Source: Halioglobus maricola (GTDB lineage Bacteria; Pseudomonadota; Gammaproteobacteria; Pseudomonadales; Halieaceae). From it: a stretch of DNA of 64,000 nt. The notes beneath the pieces were generated by a model. The model worked only from the letters and a program-made list of their open reading frames with translations. It made no database searches and had not been told where the DNA came from. Numbering within the stretch: position 1 is the first letter of the stretch; every line of letters begins with the position of its first letter. Shown in pieces: positions 1 to 10,016 of this stretch. The DNA lies in contig NZ_CP036422.1 in assembly GCF_009388985.1 (NCBI RefSeq), positions 1,130,501 to 1,194,500 on the forward strand. Direction: 5' to 3'. A program made the translations under genes and the position numbers.

Positions 1-2839
1 CTGGGAAAGCGCATACGGTAAGCCTGGTCGTATTGTCTCTGCATTGGACATTATGCTCGAGGGTCCGATAGGCGGAGCTGCATTTAACAACGAGTATGGC
101 AGGCCAAATCTGTGCGGTTACTTCCGCAGCTTCGAGCAGGAAGCGCCGGGCGTTGATGGCACTGAAGTTCGCGGTTATCACAAGCCCATTATGATCGCCG
201 GCGGTTACGGCAATATTCGTGCTGAGCATGTGGAGAAAGGGGAGTATCGCCCCGGCGCCAAGCTGATTGCGCTGGGCGGCCCGGCCATGCTGATTGGGCT
301 CGGCGGCGGTGCTGCTTCTTCGATGGCTAGCGGTCAGAGTGCCGAGGATCTGGATTTTGCCTCTGTACAGCGGCAAAACCCCGAGATCGAGCGTCGCTGT
401 CAGGAAGTCATTGACCGTTGCTGGCAGTTGGGCGAAGACAACCCTATCGCCTTTATTCATGATGTGGGCGCCGGTGGCCTGTCCAACGCATTCCCGGAAC
501 TCGTCAAGGACGGTAACCGCGGTGGCAAGTTCGAATTACGCAACGTACCCAATGACGAGCCAGGTATGTCGCCACTGGAAATCTGGTGTAACGAATCGCA
601 GGAACGCTATGTGATGGCGGTGGAGCCGGAAAATCTCGCCCGCTTCGAGGCTATCTGTGAGCGCGAGCGCTGCCCCTTTGCGGTGGTTGGTGAAGCGACC
701 GAAGAAATGCATCTCACCCTGACCGACGATCAGTTTGGAAATGCACCGGTAGATCTGCCCATGTCAGTGCTGTTTGGCAAGGCGCCAAAGATGCACCGCG
801 AGGTGAGCCGTCAGAACATCGTGCAAACACCACTCGCGCTGACGGTCAGTGTCGACGAAGCGGCTGCTCGGGTGTTGCAGCTTCCCAGTGTCGCGAGCAA
901 GAATTTTCTGATCACTATTGGTGACCGCACCGTGACCGGTATGGTTGCTCGGGACCAGATGGTGGGTCCCTGGCAGGTACCGGTAGCTGACTGTGCCGTT
1001 ACCACGGTGTCCTACGATTCCTGCGCCGGCGAGGCGATGGCTATCGGTGAGCGCACACCGCTCGCGCTGCTGGATGGCCCTGCTTCCGGACGCATGGCAG
1101 TAGCCGAAGCTATCACCAATATCGCAGCGTCCAGTATCGCAGATATTAGCGACATCAAGTTGTCCGCCAATTGGATGTGTGCCGCCGGTTACGGCGCCGA
1201 AGATGAGGCACTCTATGACACTGTGCGCGCTGTGGGTATGGAATTTTGCCCCGAGGTGGGACTGACTATACCGGTGGGCAAGGACTCGATGTCGATGCGC
1301 ACCACCTGGCAGGACGAAGGTGAGGACAAGGCCGTTACCTCGCCCATGTCACTGATTGTTTCAGCATTTACCCCTGTCACAGATGTGCGTCTATCGGTCA
1401 CCCCCCAGCTGCAACCCGAGGCAGACGCCAGCCTGGTATTGATTGACCTGGGTCGCGGCGCCAACCGTCTCGGTGGCTCTGCCCTGGCCCAGTCCTGTGG
1501 TCAGCTCGGCGAAACTGCGCCCGATATTACCGCGACCGATCTGAAGAATTTTTTCACCCTGGTGCAGGAACAGCTGCAGGCAGGCAAAGTGCTGGCCTAC
1601 CACGATCGCTCCGATGGCGGTCTGCTGACAACCCTGGCCGAGATGGCGTTTGCCGGTCACTGTGGCCTGGCGGTAGATATCGCCGCTATCGCCGGTGACG
1701 ATCTGGAGCGCCTGTTCAATGAAGAGGCAGGTGCGGTACTCCAGGTGGGTACTGCAGATCTTGCCGCCCTTCAGGCGCGTGCTGTAGAGCTCGGGCTGGG
1801 CGATTGTACCCATGTGATTGGTACAGCGGTAGCCGGTGAGAGCCTGGCTATCAATGACGGTGAGCGTGAAGTGATTGCCGCCTTGCGCCCCGAAATCCAG
1901 AAGCTCTGGGCCCGCACCAGCTATGAGATCCAGGCCCTGCGTGACAACCCGGACTGTGCCCGCGAGGAATTTGAGCGCATCGGTACTGGCGAACTCGGGC
2001 TGTCTGCCCAACTGGCCTTTGATCCATCAGAGGATATCGCGGCGCCAATGATTGCCACGGGGGCCCGCCCGCGTATCGCGGTGCTGCGGGAACAGGGCGT
2101 TAATGGTCATGTGGAGATGGCTGCGGCCTTCCACAAGGCGGGTTTCGCCCCCTTCGATGTGCACATGAGCGACATCCTCGGCGGCCGCGTAGGCCTCGCC
2201 GACTTTAAAGGACTGGTGGCCTGCGGCGGCTTCTCTTACGGCGACGTGCTGGGAGCGGGCGAGGGCTGGGCCAAGAGCATCCTGTTTAACGAGGCTGTGC
2301 GCGAGGAATTCAGCAACTACTTTAATCGCGACGATAGCTTCACCCTTGGGGTGTGTAACGGTTGCCAGATGGTTTCCACCCTCAAGGACCTGATTCCGGG
2401 TGCCGACCACTGGCCGCGCTTTGTGCGCAACCGTTCCGAGCAGTTCGAGGCTCGCCTGGCTCTCGTTCAGGTGCAGGAGAACCCGTCCATCCTGCTTAAT
2501 GGCATGGCGGGTTCGCACCTACCCATCGCCGTTGCGCACGGTGAAGGACGCGCCGAGTTTGCCGACGATGCTGCGCTGTCCACCTGCGAAGGCAGTGGCA
2601 CGGTGGCCATGCGCTACGTTGAAGGCGACCTGTCAGTGGCAGAACGTTACCCAGCGAATCCCAATGGCTCCCCCAATGGCATCAGCGGCCTGACCTCCAG
2701 TGATGGTCGAGCCACGATCATGATGCCGCATCCGGAGCGGGTGTTCCGCACGGTGCAGTACTCCTGGGCGCCCGAAGAGTGGGGCGAGGATGCGGGCTGG
2801 TTGCGCTTGTTCCGCAATGCGCGGCACTGGCTGGGGTAA
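1..2839 (+). CDS. purL: Phosphoribosylformylglycinamidine synthase, 3' part
   Basis: PurL (FGAM synthase) makes FGAM from FGAR, glutamine and ATP in purine synthesis. The reading frame is open from base 2 and the 5' end lies outside the window. About 945 codons are present of the roughly 1300 usual for the fused gammaproteobacterial enzyme. The C-terminal glutaminase domain is intact: the nucleophile Cys is in GVCNGCQM (Cys codon 2354-2356) and the His-Glu pair is in PHPER (His codon 2729-2731). The gene ends in TAA and is followed by a GC-rich hairpin and then secD. In Pseudomonas and E. coli, tgt-yajC occupies this side of secD, so the linkage is a rearrangement. Confidence 0.97.
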   Translation, partial: WESAYGKPGRIVSALDIMLEGPIGGAAFNNEYGRPNLCGYFRSFEQEAPGVDGTEVRGYHKPIMIAGGYGNIRAEHVEKGEYRPGAKLIALGGPAMLIGLGGGAASSMASGQSAEDLDFASVQRQNPEIERRCQEVIDRCWQLGEDNPIAFIHDVGAGGLSNAFPELVKDGNRGGKFELRNVPNDEPGMSPLEIWCNESQERYVMAVEPENLARFEAICERERCPFAVVGEATEEMHLTLTDDQFGNAPVDLPMSVLFGKAPKMHREVSRQNIVQTPLALTVSVDEAAARVLQLPSVASKNFLITIGDRTVTGMVARDQMVGPWQVPVADCAVTTVSYDSCAGEAMAIGERTPLALLDGPASGRMAVAEAITNIAASSIADISDIKLSANWMCAAGYGAEDEALYDTVRAVGMEFCPEVGLTIPVGKDSMSMRTTWQDEGEDKAVTSPMSLIVSAFTPVTDVRLSVTPQLQPEADASLVLIDLGRGANRLGGSALAQSCGQLGETAPDITATDLKNFFTLVQEQLQAGKVLAYHDRSDGGLLTTLAEMAFAGHCGLAVDIAAIAGDDLERLFNEEAGAVLQVGTADLAALQARAVELGLGDCTHVIGTAVAGESLAINDGEREVIAALRPEIQKLWARTSYEIQALRDNPDCAREEFERIGTGELGLSAQLAFDPSEDIAAPMIATGARPRIAVLREQGVNGHVEMAAAFHKAGFAPFDVHMSDILGGRVGLADFKGLVACGGFSYGDVLGAGEGWAKSILFNEAVREEFSNYFNRDDSFTLGVCNGCQMVSTLKDLIPGADHWPRFVRNRSEQFEARLALVQVQENPSILLNGMAGSHLPIAVAHGEGRAEFADDAALSTCEGSGTVAMRYVEGDLSVAERYPANPNGSPNGISGLTSSDGRATIMMPHPERVFRTVQYSWAPEEWGEDAGWLRLFRNARHWLG

Positions 2840-2850
2840 TATTCACAGCT

Positions 2851-2876
2851 GCCGGCCCTTGAAGCAGCGGGCCGGC
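2851..2876 (+). terminator. GC hairpin after purL
   Basis: GCCGGCCC at 2851-2858 pairs perfectly with GGGCCGGC at 2869-2876 around a 10-base loop, 12 bases after the purL stop. There is no T-run, so it is at best a weak or Rho-assisted terminator, or an mRNA-stabilising stem. Confidence 0.4.
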
Positions 2877-2901
2877 GCCCCCATCGATTAGCTAACGGCC
2901 T

Positions 2902-2931
2902 TTGTGGCGGACGGCCGAACACCTATATAAT
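2902..2931 (+). promoter_or_regulatory. Candidate secDF promoter
   Basis: A perfect -10 TATAAT lies at 2926-2931, with a weak -35 TTGTGG at 2902-2907 (18-bp spacer), 43 bases upstream of the secD ATG. It would let secDF be transcribed independently of purL. Confidence 0.5.
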
Positions 2932-2974
2932 GTCGCCTTTTTTCGCCGGGTAACCCGGCACACGAAGTGAATAC

Positions 2975-4852
2975 ATGCTGAACAAATATCCCCTGTGGAA
3001 ATACCTGTTGGTGTTGTCTGTCCTGGTCCTTGGCCTGGTCTATGCGGCACCCAATCTCTATAAACCCGATCCTGCGTTGCAGATTACCGGTGAAAGTAGT
3101 GCTCAGCTGATTGATGAAGACATCATGGCTCGTGCGCTCAAGGCACTGGAGGATGAGGGCATTGAGCACTTTGGTGAGGTCATCGATCCCCAGGGTCGCA
3201 ATGGTCTGGTGCGGTTACGTGACGCGGAGGCGCAGCTGGTAGCCCAGGCCCGTGTTTCTCGCATGCTCGGTGATGGCTTTATTGTGGCTCTGAACCTGGC
3301 CCCAACAACACCTAAGTGGCTCAGTGATCTGGGTGCCCAGCCCGTCAAGCTGGGCCTCGACCTGCGCGGTGGTGTCCACTTCAAGCTGGAAGTGGATGTC
3401 GACGCTGCCATCGAGCGGCGTATGGAGTACTACCTCAACGCCACCAAGCGGGCCCTGCGCGAAGAGCGTATTCGCGGCTACGTAAACCTGGATAAGCGCG
3501 GCCGCCTGGAAACCAAGTTCAAGAGCGAAAGCCTGCGCGAACAGGCTCGCGCCATTGTCGCTGAGAATCATCCTGAACTGGTGCTCGATCGTCAGGACGA
3601 GGAGGGCAGTTGGAACCTCTATGCCAATATGACCGAGGCGACTCGCAAGGAAATTGCTGATTACGCTGTGAGCCAGAACCTTACAACCCTGCGCAACCGG
3701 GTAAATGAACTCGGTGTGTCCGAACCGCTGGTGCAGCGCCAGGGCCAGAACCGTATCGTAGTTGAGCTCGCGGGCATTCAGGATACCGCGGAAGCCAAGC
3801 GTATTCTGGGCAAGGTGGCAAACCTCGAGTTCCGTATGGTGGCCAAGTTGGAAGCGCCGCAGTCCGAGAAGCAACGCTATGAATACCGCAGTGCTGATCG
3901 CGCCGGAATGAGCGAGTGGCTCGAACGCTCGGTGATCCTCACCGGTGAACGGGTGAGCAATGCTCAGGCCAGTTTTGACCAGAACGGCCGTCCCAATGTG
4001 CAGATCAGCCTCGATAGCGAGGGCGGCACTGCCATGTCTCGCGCCACCCGCAACAATATCAAGCGGCGTATGGGTGTGCTGTTCATCGAGCGCAAGTACC
4101 GCACGCGTTACGAGATGCAGGAAGACGGCACTGAAATTGCGATCAAAACCCCTTACGACGAGAAAAAGCTCCTGACGGCACCGGTAATTCAGAGTGCGCT
4201 TGGCGCCCAGTTCCAGATCACTGGTCTGGACAGCCCGATGGAAGCTTCTGAACTCGCGCTGATGCTGCGTGCAGGTGCTCTTGCTGCCCCGATTTCCTTT
4301 GTTGAAGAACGCACCGTTGGCCCATCACTGGGCGCGGAAAACATTCGCCTTGGCGTCAAATCTGTGCAGATCGGTCTGGCGTTGGTTGTGATCTTCATGG
4401 TTCTTTACTATCGAGTGTTCGGCGTCGCAGCCGTACTCGCCCTGTCCGCCAACCTGGTGCTGCTGATTGCCTTTATGTCGATTATCGGCGCTACCCTGAC
4501 ATTGCCAGGCATCGCCGGTATCGTGCTGACGGTAGGTATGGCGGTGGACGCCAACGTGTTGATTTTCTCCCGAATACGGGAGGAGCTCAGAAATGGGCTG
4601 TCCCCGCAAATGGCGATTCATGCAGGCTACGAGCGCGCGGTGGCAACGATTCTTGACGCCAATATCACGACCCTGATTGTGGCCGTCATCCTCTACGCCG
4701 TGGGCACAGGCCCGGTGAAAGGCTTCGCCGTGACCCTGTCAGTGGGTATCGTCACATCCATGTTCACTGCCATTTTGGGTACTCGCGCCATCACTAACCT
4801 GATTTACGGCGGCCGCCGTGTCGAGAAGCTGTCCATCGGGGGAGGCGTTTAA
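2975..4852 (+). CDS. secD: Protein translocase subunit SecD
   Basis: SecD is an inner-membrane RND-fold subunit that, with SecF, uses the proton-motive force to pull exported proteins through SecYEG. The 625 residues match the family length of about 615. One N-terminal helix (about residues 9-27) precedes a large periplasmic P1 domain containing the KLGLDLRGGVHF signature. Five further helices follow from about residue 450, including the conserved segment GMAVDANVLIFSRIREE near residue 520. The stop lies one base before the secF start, so the two genes are cotranscribed. YajC is not encoded just upstream, which is unusual for this operon. Confidence 0.97.
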   Translation: MLNKYPLWKYLLVLSVLVLGLVYAAPNLYKPDPALQITGESSAQLIDEDIMARALKALEDEGIEHFGEVIDPQGRNGLVRLRDAEAQLVAQARVSRMLGDGFIVALNLAPTTPKWLSDLGAQPVKLGLDLRGGVHFKLEVDVDAAIERRMEYYLNATKRALREERIRGYVNLDKRGRLETKFKSESLREQARAIVAENHPELVLDRQDEEGSWNLYANMTEATRKEIADYAVSQNLTTLRNRVNELGVSEPLVQRQGQNRIVVELAGIQDTAEAKRILGKVANLEFRMVAKLEAPQSEKQRYEYRSADRAGMSEWLERSVILTGERVSNAQASFDQNGRPNVQISLDSEGGTAMSRATRNNIKRRMGVLFIERKYRTRYEMQEDGTEIAIKTPYDEKKLLTAPVIQSALGAQFQITGLDSPMEASELALMLRAGALAAPISFVEERTVGPSLGAENIRLGVKSVQIGLALVVIFMVLYYRVFGVAAVLALSANLVLLIAFMSIIGATLTLPGIAGIVLTVGMAVDANVLIFSRIREELRNGLSPQMAIHAGYERAVATILDANITTLIVAVILYAVGTGPVKGFAVTLSVGIVTSMFTAILGTRAITNLIYGGRRVEKLSIGGGV

Positions 4853-4853
4853 T

Positions 4854-5768
4854 ATGAAAGTCATCAATTTCATGGGTCAGCGAAAGCTGGCCATGCTGTT
4901 CTCCTTTGTTCTGTTGGCTGTTTCTATCGGCTCTCTCGCCACCAAACAGCTGAACTGGGGATTGGACTTCACTGGCGGCACGCTGGTGGAAGTGCACTAT
5001 TCAGAAACCGCTGACCTCACGGCGATTCGCAACACCCTGGAAACAGGTGGCTTTGCCGGTGCGGTGGTGGTTAGTTTTGGTACTGACCGCGACGTGTTAA
5101 TCCGTCTGCCCAAGGGCTACTCGGACAAGCAGGGTGCTGAATTGCTAGGCAAGCTGCAAGACGCTTACCCAGGCTCCGTGGAACTGCGAAGAATTGAATT
5201 TGTAGGCCCGCAAGTCGGTGACGAATTGCGCGAGCAGGGCGGCCTGGCCATGTTGTTGGCGCTGGGTCTGGTGATGCTTTATATCGCTTTTCGCTTCCAG
5301 TTCAAGTTTGCGGTGGGCGCGGTGGTTGCCCTGATTCACGACGTGGTCGTGGTGCTGGGGTTCTTCTCCCTCATTGGGATGGAATTCGATCTCACGGTAT
5401 TGGCCGCGCTGCTGGCTGTGATCGGTTACTCGCTCAACGATACCATTGTGGTATCAGACCGAATTCGCGAGAACTTCCGCAAACTGCGCAAAGCGGACCC
5501 CGAGGAAATCATCAATATCTCCCTCACGGAGACCCTGGGCCGTACCTTGGTGACGTCATTGACCACCATGCTGGTGCTGCTTGCATTGGCGATCTACGGT
5601 GGGGAGATGATTCATGGCTTTGCAATTGCGTTGCTGGTGGGTGTTGCGATTGGTACTTACTCATCCATCTATGTCGCGGCGAATATGCTGCTGACCATGG
5701 GCGTGAGCAAGGAAGACCTGATGATTCCGGTCAAGGAAGGCGTTGAGCAAGACGACATGATGCCCTGA
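4854..5768 (+). CDS. secF: Protein translocase subunit SecF
   Basis: SecF partners SecD in the SecDF translocation motor. The ATG at 4854 is chosen, one base after the secD stop; an in-frame GTG at 4818 would overlap secD by 35 bases and add residues not found in the family. The product has 304 residues: TM1, a short periplasmic domain with the WGLDFTGGT signature, and a five-helix RND half with GYSLNDTIVVSDRIRE near residue 190. The start sequence MKVINFMGQRK is typical. The gene converges on suhB, with a 9-bp hairpin between the two stop codons. Confidence 0.97.
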   Translation: MKVINFMGQRKLAMLFSFVLLAVSIGSLATKQLNWGLDFTGGTLVEVHYSETADLTAIRNTLETGGFAGAVVVSFGTDRDVLIRLPKGYSDKQGAELLGKLQDAYPGSVELRRIEFVGPQVGDELREQGGLAMLLALGLVMLYIAFRFQFKFAVGAVVALIHDVVVVLGFFSLIGMEFDLTVLAALLAVIGYSLNDTIVVSDRIRENFRKLRKADPEEIINISLTETLGRTLVTSLTTMLVLLALAIYGGEMIHGFAIALLVGVAIGTYSSIYVAANMLLTMGVSKEDLMIPVKEGVEQDDMMP

Positions 5769-5777
5769 TTGCTCTTT

Positions 5778-5809
5778 CTGGCCGGGTGGGTAGATGCCTG
5801 CCCGGCCAG
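5778..5809. terminator. Shared hairpin between secF and suhB
   Basis: CTGGCCGGG (5778-5786) and CCCGGCCAG (5801-5809) form a 9-bp stem in the 56-base gap between two convergent genes. Neither side has a clear T-run. A bidirectional terminator is likely from its position. Confidence 0.5.
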
Positions 5810-5824
5810 GAAGTGGAAGAGATC

Positions 5825-6619
5825 TTACCCCAGCAGAGGCTTGGTAGCCTGCAGAACGGCCTTGAAGCACTTGGGGTTGCCAGCAACAATATTGCCCGAT
5901 TCAAGGTAGCCCTCAGAGCCGTTGAAATCGGCAACCAGCCCGCCGGCTTCTTTGACCAGCAGAGCGCCAGCAGCGATATCCCACTTGGCCAGGCCAACTT
6001 CCCAGAACGCATCGAAACGACCCGCAGCTACATAGGCCAGATCCAGTGCGGCAGAACCCGCGCGGCGAATGCCTGCAGTCTGTCCGGCCAGAATTTCTAC
6101 GGATTTGGCGTAGGCCTCCAGCTTGTCGTCGCAGTGACCCTTGAAAGGAATACCCGTACCCAGCAGGGCGCCATCGAGTGAATTGCGCTTGCTTACGCGC
6201 AGGCGGTGGCCATTGAGGGCCGCGCCGCGACCGCGGGAGGCGGTGAATTCTTCCCGCAGGATGGGGTTCAGGACGACAGCGTGTTCCAGTTTGCCCCGGT
6301 GGATGCAGGCAATGGAAATTGCGAAGTGGGGAATGCCCCGGGCGAAGTTGGTTGTGCCGTCCAGCGGATCGATAATCCAGGTGTATTCGGCATCCGCGTC
6401 GCCGTCCAGGCCGCTTTCCTCGCCGAGGATTGCATGGTCCGGATAGGCTTTGCGCAACTGGTAGGCGATTTCCTGTTCGGCGTTGATATCCACTTCGCTG
6501 ACGAAGTCGTTCATGCCCTTGGCTACCACGTCGATGCGATCCAGATCATCGGAGGCGCGCATGATATTTTCGCCGGCTTTGCGGGCGGCACGCAGCGCTA
6601 TATTGACCATCGGTTCCAT
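5825..6619 (-). CDS. suhB: Inositol-1-monophosphatase SuhB
   Basis: SuhB belongs to the Mg-dependent inositol monophosphatase family; in enterobacteria it is also a ribosomal-RNA transcription antitermination factor. Metal-binding motifs are complete: GEESG at residues 66-70, IIDPLDGTTNF at 82-92 and WDIAAG near 215. The length of 264 is standard. The start MEPMVNIALRAARKAG aligns with E. coli SuhB. It is divergent from trmJ, the same arrangement as in E. coli and Pseudomonas, and a TATAAT element lies upstream on the minus strand. Confidence 0.96.
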   Translation of the reverse strand: MEPMVNIALRAARKAGENIMRASDDLDRIDVVAKGMNDFVSEVDINAEQEIAYQLRKAYPDHAILGEESGLDGDADAEYTWIIDPLDGTTNFARGIPHFAISIACIHRGKLEHAVVLNPILREEFTASRGRGAALNGHRLRVSKRNSLDGALLGTGIPFKGHCDDKLEAYAKSVEILAGQTAGIRRAGSAALDLAYVAAGRFDAFWEVGLAKWDIAAGALLVKEAGGLVADFNGSEGYLESGNIVAGNPKCFKAVLQATKPLLG

Positions 6620-6651
6620 GGTGTTGTCCTGAGCTAGTGAACGGGCGCGCG

Positions 6652-6657
6652 ATTATA
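6652..6657 (-). promoter_or_regulatory. suhB -10 element
   Basis: On the minus strand a perfect TATAAT reads from 6657 to 6652, 33 bases upstream of the suhB ATG. No good -35 is visible at the expected distance. Confidence 0.4.
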
Positions 6658-6678
6658 GAGCAAGCCGGGCAAAAAATC

Positions 6679-6687
6679 TGCTAAACT
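6679..6687 (+). promoter_or_regulatory. trmJ extended -10
   Basis: TGC followed by TAAACT (6682-6687) resembles an extended -10 and lies 27 bases before the trmJ ATG. No -35 is recognised. Confidence 0.3.
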
Positions 6688-6713
6688 TCGCGCCCCAAAA
6701 TCAGGGTTGATTC

Positions 6714-7451
6714 ATGAATCTCGACAATATTCGCATCGTACTGGTCAATACCAATACGCCGGGCAATATCGGCGGGGTGGCGCGCGCCATGAAAAACATG
6801 GGGCTGAGCCGTCTTTACCTGGTCGAACCGCGGGAATATCCCCATGAAGAGGCCACCTGGCGCGCAGCTTCCGCGGGCGATGTGCTCGACAGTGCTGTGG
6901 TTACGGCCACGCTGGAGGAGGCTATCGCCGACTGCCAGTTTGTAGTGGGCACCAGCGCCAGGGGCCGCCGGATTCCCTGGCCGCTGCTGGATCCGCGTAA
7001 ATGCGCCGAGCGCCTTGATGGGGTGTCTGATGATCAGGAGGTGGCAATTCTGTTCGGCCGGGAAGACCGCGGCTTGAAGAATGAGGAGCTGCAGGCGTGT
7101 AATCTGCACCTCAATATTCCCACATCAGAGGACTACAGCTCACTCAATCTGGCCATGGCGGTACAGGTTGTGTGCTACGAGCTGCGTATGTTGCTATCGG
7201 CTGACAGTTTGCCCAAGGCCGAGGACGAAGAGTGGGATTCTCCATTTACGACCCGCGAGCAAATGGAACTCTTCTACGAGCATCTGGAGCAAACGCTGAT
7301 TGATGTGGAGTTCCTGAACCCCACAGCGCCGCGGCAATTGATGGCGCGCCTGCGTCGCCTCTATAGCCGCGTTCGCCTCGATGAGATGGAGCTCAACATC
7401 CTGCGCGGCATCCTTACCGAGACCCAAAAACGGATCAAAGGCATTCGCTAG
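6714..7451 (+). CDS. trmJ: tRNA Cm32/Um32 methyltransferase TrmJ
   Basis: TrmJ is a SPOUT-class enzyme that uses SAM to 2'-O-methylate position 32 of tRNA anticodon loops. The knot motifs are visible: NTPGNIGGVARAMKNMG near residue 12, LFGREDRGL near residue 110, and YSSLNLAMAVQ near residue 140 forming the SAM pocket. The length of 245 fits the family, including the C-terminal helical extension. It lies between suhB and iscR, as in E. coli. The cysE gene found between trmJ and iscR in Pseudomonas aeruginosa is absent. Confidence 0.96.
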   Translation: MNLDNIRIVLVNTNTPGNIGGVARAMKNMGLSRLYLVEPREYPHEEATWRAASAGDVLDSAVVTATLEEAIADCQFVVGTSARGRRIPWPLLDPRKCAERLDGVSDDQEVAILFGREDRGLKNEELQACNLHLNIPTSEDYSSLNLAMAVQVVCYELRMLLSADSLPKAEDEEWDSPFTTREQMELFYEHLEQTLIDVEFLNPTAPRQLMARLRRLYSRVRLDEMELNILRGILTETQKRIKGIR

Positions 7452-7484
7452 TCCGGATATTGTCCTACTAAACTAGTCGGACTT

Positions 7485-7517
7485 ATACTTGACCAAAAAG
7501 GTTGGTTATTGCATACT
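7485..7517 (+). promoter_or_regulatory. iscR promoter with IscR type 1-like box
   Basis: The 25 bases at 7485-7509 begin ATACTTGACC and end GGTTGGTTAT. They match about 20 positions of the E. coli type 1 IscR site. The same bases supply a -35 TTGACC (7489-7494), which with CATACT (7512-7517) makes a promoter with a 17-bp spacer. The box therefore covers the -35, the geometry expected for [2Fe-2S]-IscR autorepression. A second palindromic half, GTCC...GGAC at 7462-7482, lies just upstream. Confidence 0.7.
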
Positions 7518-7547
7518 TCCAGCGATCAATAAAGGACGGGTGAGAGT

Positions 7548-8021
7548 ATGCGTCTGACAACAAAAGGGCGGTATGCAGTGACCGCAATGTTGGACCTTGC
7601 GCTGCATGGCAGCCACGGTCCGGTGAGCCTGGCAGACATCTCCGGAAGACAGGATATATCGCTGTCTTATCTGGAACAATTGTTTGCCAAGCTGCGCCGT
7701 AACGCGCTGGTCACAAGCGTGCGGGGGCCCGGCGGTGGTTATCGCCTGAGCCGTGGTCGCGATGAAATTTTTGTCGCCGAGATCGTCGATGCGGTTAACG
7801 AAACTGTCGATGCCACTGGCTGCGGCGGCAAGGGACACTGCCAGCAGGGAGAGGTCTGCCTGACCCATCACCTGTGGGAGGACCTGAGCCAGCAGATTCA
7901 TGGTTTTCTGAGCCAGATCAGCCTGGCCCAGCTCATGGAAAAACGTGAAGTGAAATCTATTTCCGCGCGCCAGAATGCGCGGCAAGAGCAGGGCGAGACC
8001 CTGACCCTCAGCGAGATCTGA
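7548..8021 (+). CDS. iscR: Fe-S cluster regulator IscR
   Basis: IscR is an Rrf2-family winged-helix regulator that binds a [2Fe-2S] cluster and represses the isc operon when clusters are plentiful. The 157-residue product has an N-terminal HTH starting [11 protein letters not shown]. The three cluster ligands Cys92, Cys98 and Cys104 are in exactly the E. coli spacing, with the partner His107. It is the first gene of the isc operon, behind an IscR-like operator. iscS follows 22 bases after the stop. Confidence 0.98.
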   Translation: MRLTTKGRYAVTAMLDLALHGSHGPVSLADISGRQDISLSYLEQLFAKLRRNALVTSVRGPGGGYRLSRGRDEIFVAEIVDAVNETVDATGCGGKGHCQQGEVCLTHHLWEDLSQQIHGFLSQISLAQLMEKREVKSISARQNARQEQGETLTLSEI

Positions 8022-8043
8022 GGCGAGAACGGAGTTTTAGAAC

Positions 8044-9258
8044 ATGCAAAAACCGATTTACTTTGATTATCTGGCGACGACACCCTGTGATCCCCGGGTT
8101 GTGGAGAAGATGGTCCACTGTCTGTCTGTCGAGGGTAATTTCGGCAACCCGGCGTCCCGCTCCCACATGTATGGCTGGAAGGCCGAGGAAGCGGTAGAAA
8201 ATGCCCGTCGTCAGGTGGCTGACCTGATCGGCGCGGATCCGCGTGAAATCGTCTGGACGTCTGGTGCGACCGAGTCAGACAACCTGGCCATTAAAGGTGT
8301 TGCCCACTTCTACGGTAAGAAGGGCAAGCACATCATCACTTCCAAGATCGAGCACAAAGCTGTGCTGGATACCTGTCGCCAGCTTGAGCGTGAGGGCTTC
8401 GAGGTCACTTATCTCGATCCGGATACCCAGGGCCTTATAACGCCTCAGGCTGTCGCTGAAGCACTGCGAGACGACACGGTCCTGGTGAGCATCATGCACG
8501 CCAATAACGAGATTGGTACTGTCAATGATATCGCCGGTATCGGCGAAGTAACCCGCAACGCAGGTGTCCTGTTTCACGTGGACGCCGCGCAGGGCGCAGG
8601 CAAAATCGCCATTGACCTCAAGGAAATGAAAGTTGACCTGATGTCCATGTCCGGCCACAAAATGTACGGACCCAAGGGCATCGGAGCACTCTATGTTCGC
8701 CGCAAGCCACGTGTGCGCCTCGAAGCACAGATGCACGGCGGTGGTCACGAACGCGGTATGCGTTCCGGCACCCTGGCAACCCACCAGATCGTCGGTATGG
8801 GCGAAGCTGCCCGTATAGCCACGGAAGAAATGGCTACCGAAGCGGTCAAGGTCAATGCCCTGCGCCAGCGCTTCTGGGATGGGATCAAGGACATTGAGGA
8901 AGTTCACGTCAATGGCGATATGGACCAGCGCCTGCCGGGCGCAATCAACGTCAGTATTGCGTTTGTTGAAGGTGAATCCCTGATCATGTCGCTCAAGGAC
9001 CTGGCAATTTCATCCGGCTCTGCCTGTACCTCGGCAAGTCTGGAGCCTTCTTATGTGCTGCGCGCGCTGGGCTTGAACGACGAACTCGCTCACAGCTCCC
9101 TGCGCTTCAGCTTTGGCCGTTTCACTACTGAAGACGACGTGGATGTGGCTATCGAACAATTGCGCGGAGCCGTTGGCAAGCTGCGTGAACTGTCTCCGCT
9201 TTGGGATATGTACCAAGACGGCGTAGACCTGAACACAATTGAATGGGCCGCGCACTAG
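8044..9258 (+). CDS. iscS: Cysteine desulfurase IscS
   Basis: IscS is a PLP enzyme that takes sulfur from cysteine as a persulfide and passes it to IscU, and also to tRNA thiolation enzymes. The PLP lysine is Lys206 in [10 protein letters not shown], and the catalytic loop Cys328 is in [10 protein letters not shown]. The 404-residue length equals that of the E. coli enzyme. It is second in the isc operon, 18 bases before iscU. Confidence 0.98.
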   Translation: MQKPIYFDYLATTPCDPRVVEKMVHCLSVEGNFGNPASRSHMYGWKAEEAVENARRQVADLIGADPREIVWTSGATESDNLAIKGVAHFYGKKGKHIITSKIEHKAVLDTCRQLEREGFEVTYLDPDTQGLITPQAVAEALRDDTVLVSIMHANNEIGTVNDIAGIGEVTRNAGVLFHVDAAQGAGKIAIDLKEMKVDLMSMSGHKMYGPKGIGALYVRRKPRVRLEAQMHGGGHERGMRSGTLATHQIVGMGEAARIATEEMATEAVKVNALRQRFWDGIKDIEEVHVNGDMDQRLPGAINVSIAFVEGESLIMSLKDLAISSGSACTSASLEPSYVLRALGLNDELAHSSLRFSFGRFTTEDDVDVAIEQLRGAVGKLRELSPLWDMYQDGVDLNTIEWAAH

Positions 9259-9276
9259 CGGTAGAGGAGAACGATC

Positions 9277-9663
9277 ATGGCTTATAGTGACAAAGTTCTG
9301 GACCACTACGAGAACCCCCGCAACGTGGGCAAACTCGACGCTGGGGACGAGAGTGTAGGCACCGGTATGGTAGGTGCACCCGCCTGTGGCGATGTAATGC
9401 GACTGCAGATCCGGGTAAATGACGACGGCGTGATTGAAGACGCGAAATTTAAAACTTACGGCTGTGGCAGTGCTATTGCGTCAAGCTCCCTGCTCACAGA
9501 GTGGGTCAAGGGCAAGAACCTTGATGAGGCAGAGCAGATCAAGAACACCGAGATCGCCGAAGAACTGGCGCTGCCCCCGGTCAAAATTCACTGCAGCGTA
9601 TTGGCGGAAGATGCCATTAAGGCCGCGGTTAAGGATCTTCGCGACAAGCGAGGCGAGGGCTGA
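9277..9663 (+). CDS. iscU: Fe-S cluster scaffold IscU
   Basis: IscU is the scaffold on which iron and IscS-derived sulfur assemble into clusters. All three ligand cysteines are present: Cys37 in GAPACGD (with Asp39), Cys63 in YGCGSA and Cys106 in KIHCSV. The LPPVKIH sequence recognised by the chaperone HscA overlaps the last of these. The length is 128 residues. The stop TGA overlaps the iscA ATG by one base, indicating translational coupling. Confidence 0.98.
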   Translation: MAYSDKVLDHYENPRNVGKLDAGDESVGTGMVGAPACGDVMRLQIRVNDDGVIEDAKFKTYGCGSAIASSSLLTEWVKGKNLDEAEQIKNTEIAEELALPPVKIHCSVLAEDAIKAAVKDLRDKRGEG

Positions 9664-9986
9664 TGGGCGTTTCCATCACAGCCTCTGCTGCCGGACATAT
9701 CGCTGACCAGCTTCAGGGTCGCGGGCATGGCCTCGGCATACGGCTGGGGGTGACTACCTCCGGCTGTTCCGGCATGGCTTATGTGCTGGAGTTTGTCGAT
9801 GAGCAGGCTGCGGAAGATGAGGTCTTTGAAAATCATGGGGTCAAGGTATTTATTGATCCCAAGAGCCTGGCCTACCTGGACGGTACCGAGTTGGACTTCG
9901 TTCGCGAGGGTCTCAACGAAGGCCTGCAGTTCAAAAACCCCAATGTCTCCGCTGAGTGCGGTTGTGGCGAAAGCTTTACCGTATAA
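9663..9986 (+). CDS. iscA: A-type Fe-S carrier IscA
   Basis: IscA is an A-type carrier that passes clusters from IscU to apo-proteins. The invariant cysteines are Cys35 (TSGCSGMAY) and Cys99/Cys101 (ECGCGESF) near the C terminus. The 107-residue length is standard. The ATG overlaps the iscU stop, and hscB begins 30 bases downstream. Confidence 0.97.
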   Translation: MGVSITASAAGHIADQLQGRGHGLGIRLGVTTSGCSGMAYVLEFVDEQAAEDEVFENHGVKVFIDPKSLAYLDGTELDFVREGLNEGLQFKNPNVSAECGCGESFTV

Positions 9987-10016
9987 TTCCCCTCCCGATT
10001 CAGCGGCCGAGGCGGC

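Noticed and set aside
1391..2011. 206-codon open minus-strand frame inside purL; similar ones at 14042-14830, 17142-18059, 39136-40089 and 40654-41292
   Set aside because: All are antisense to well-supported genes and carry no domain signature or ribosome site.
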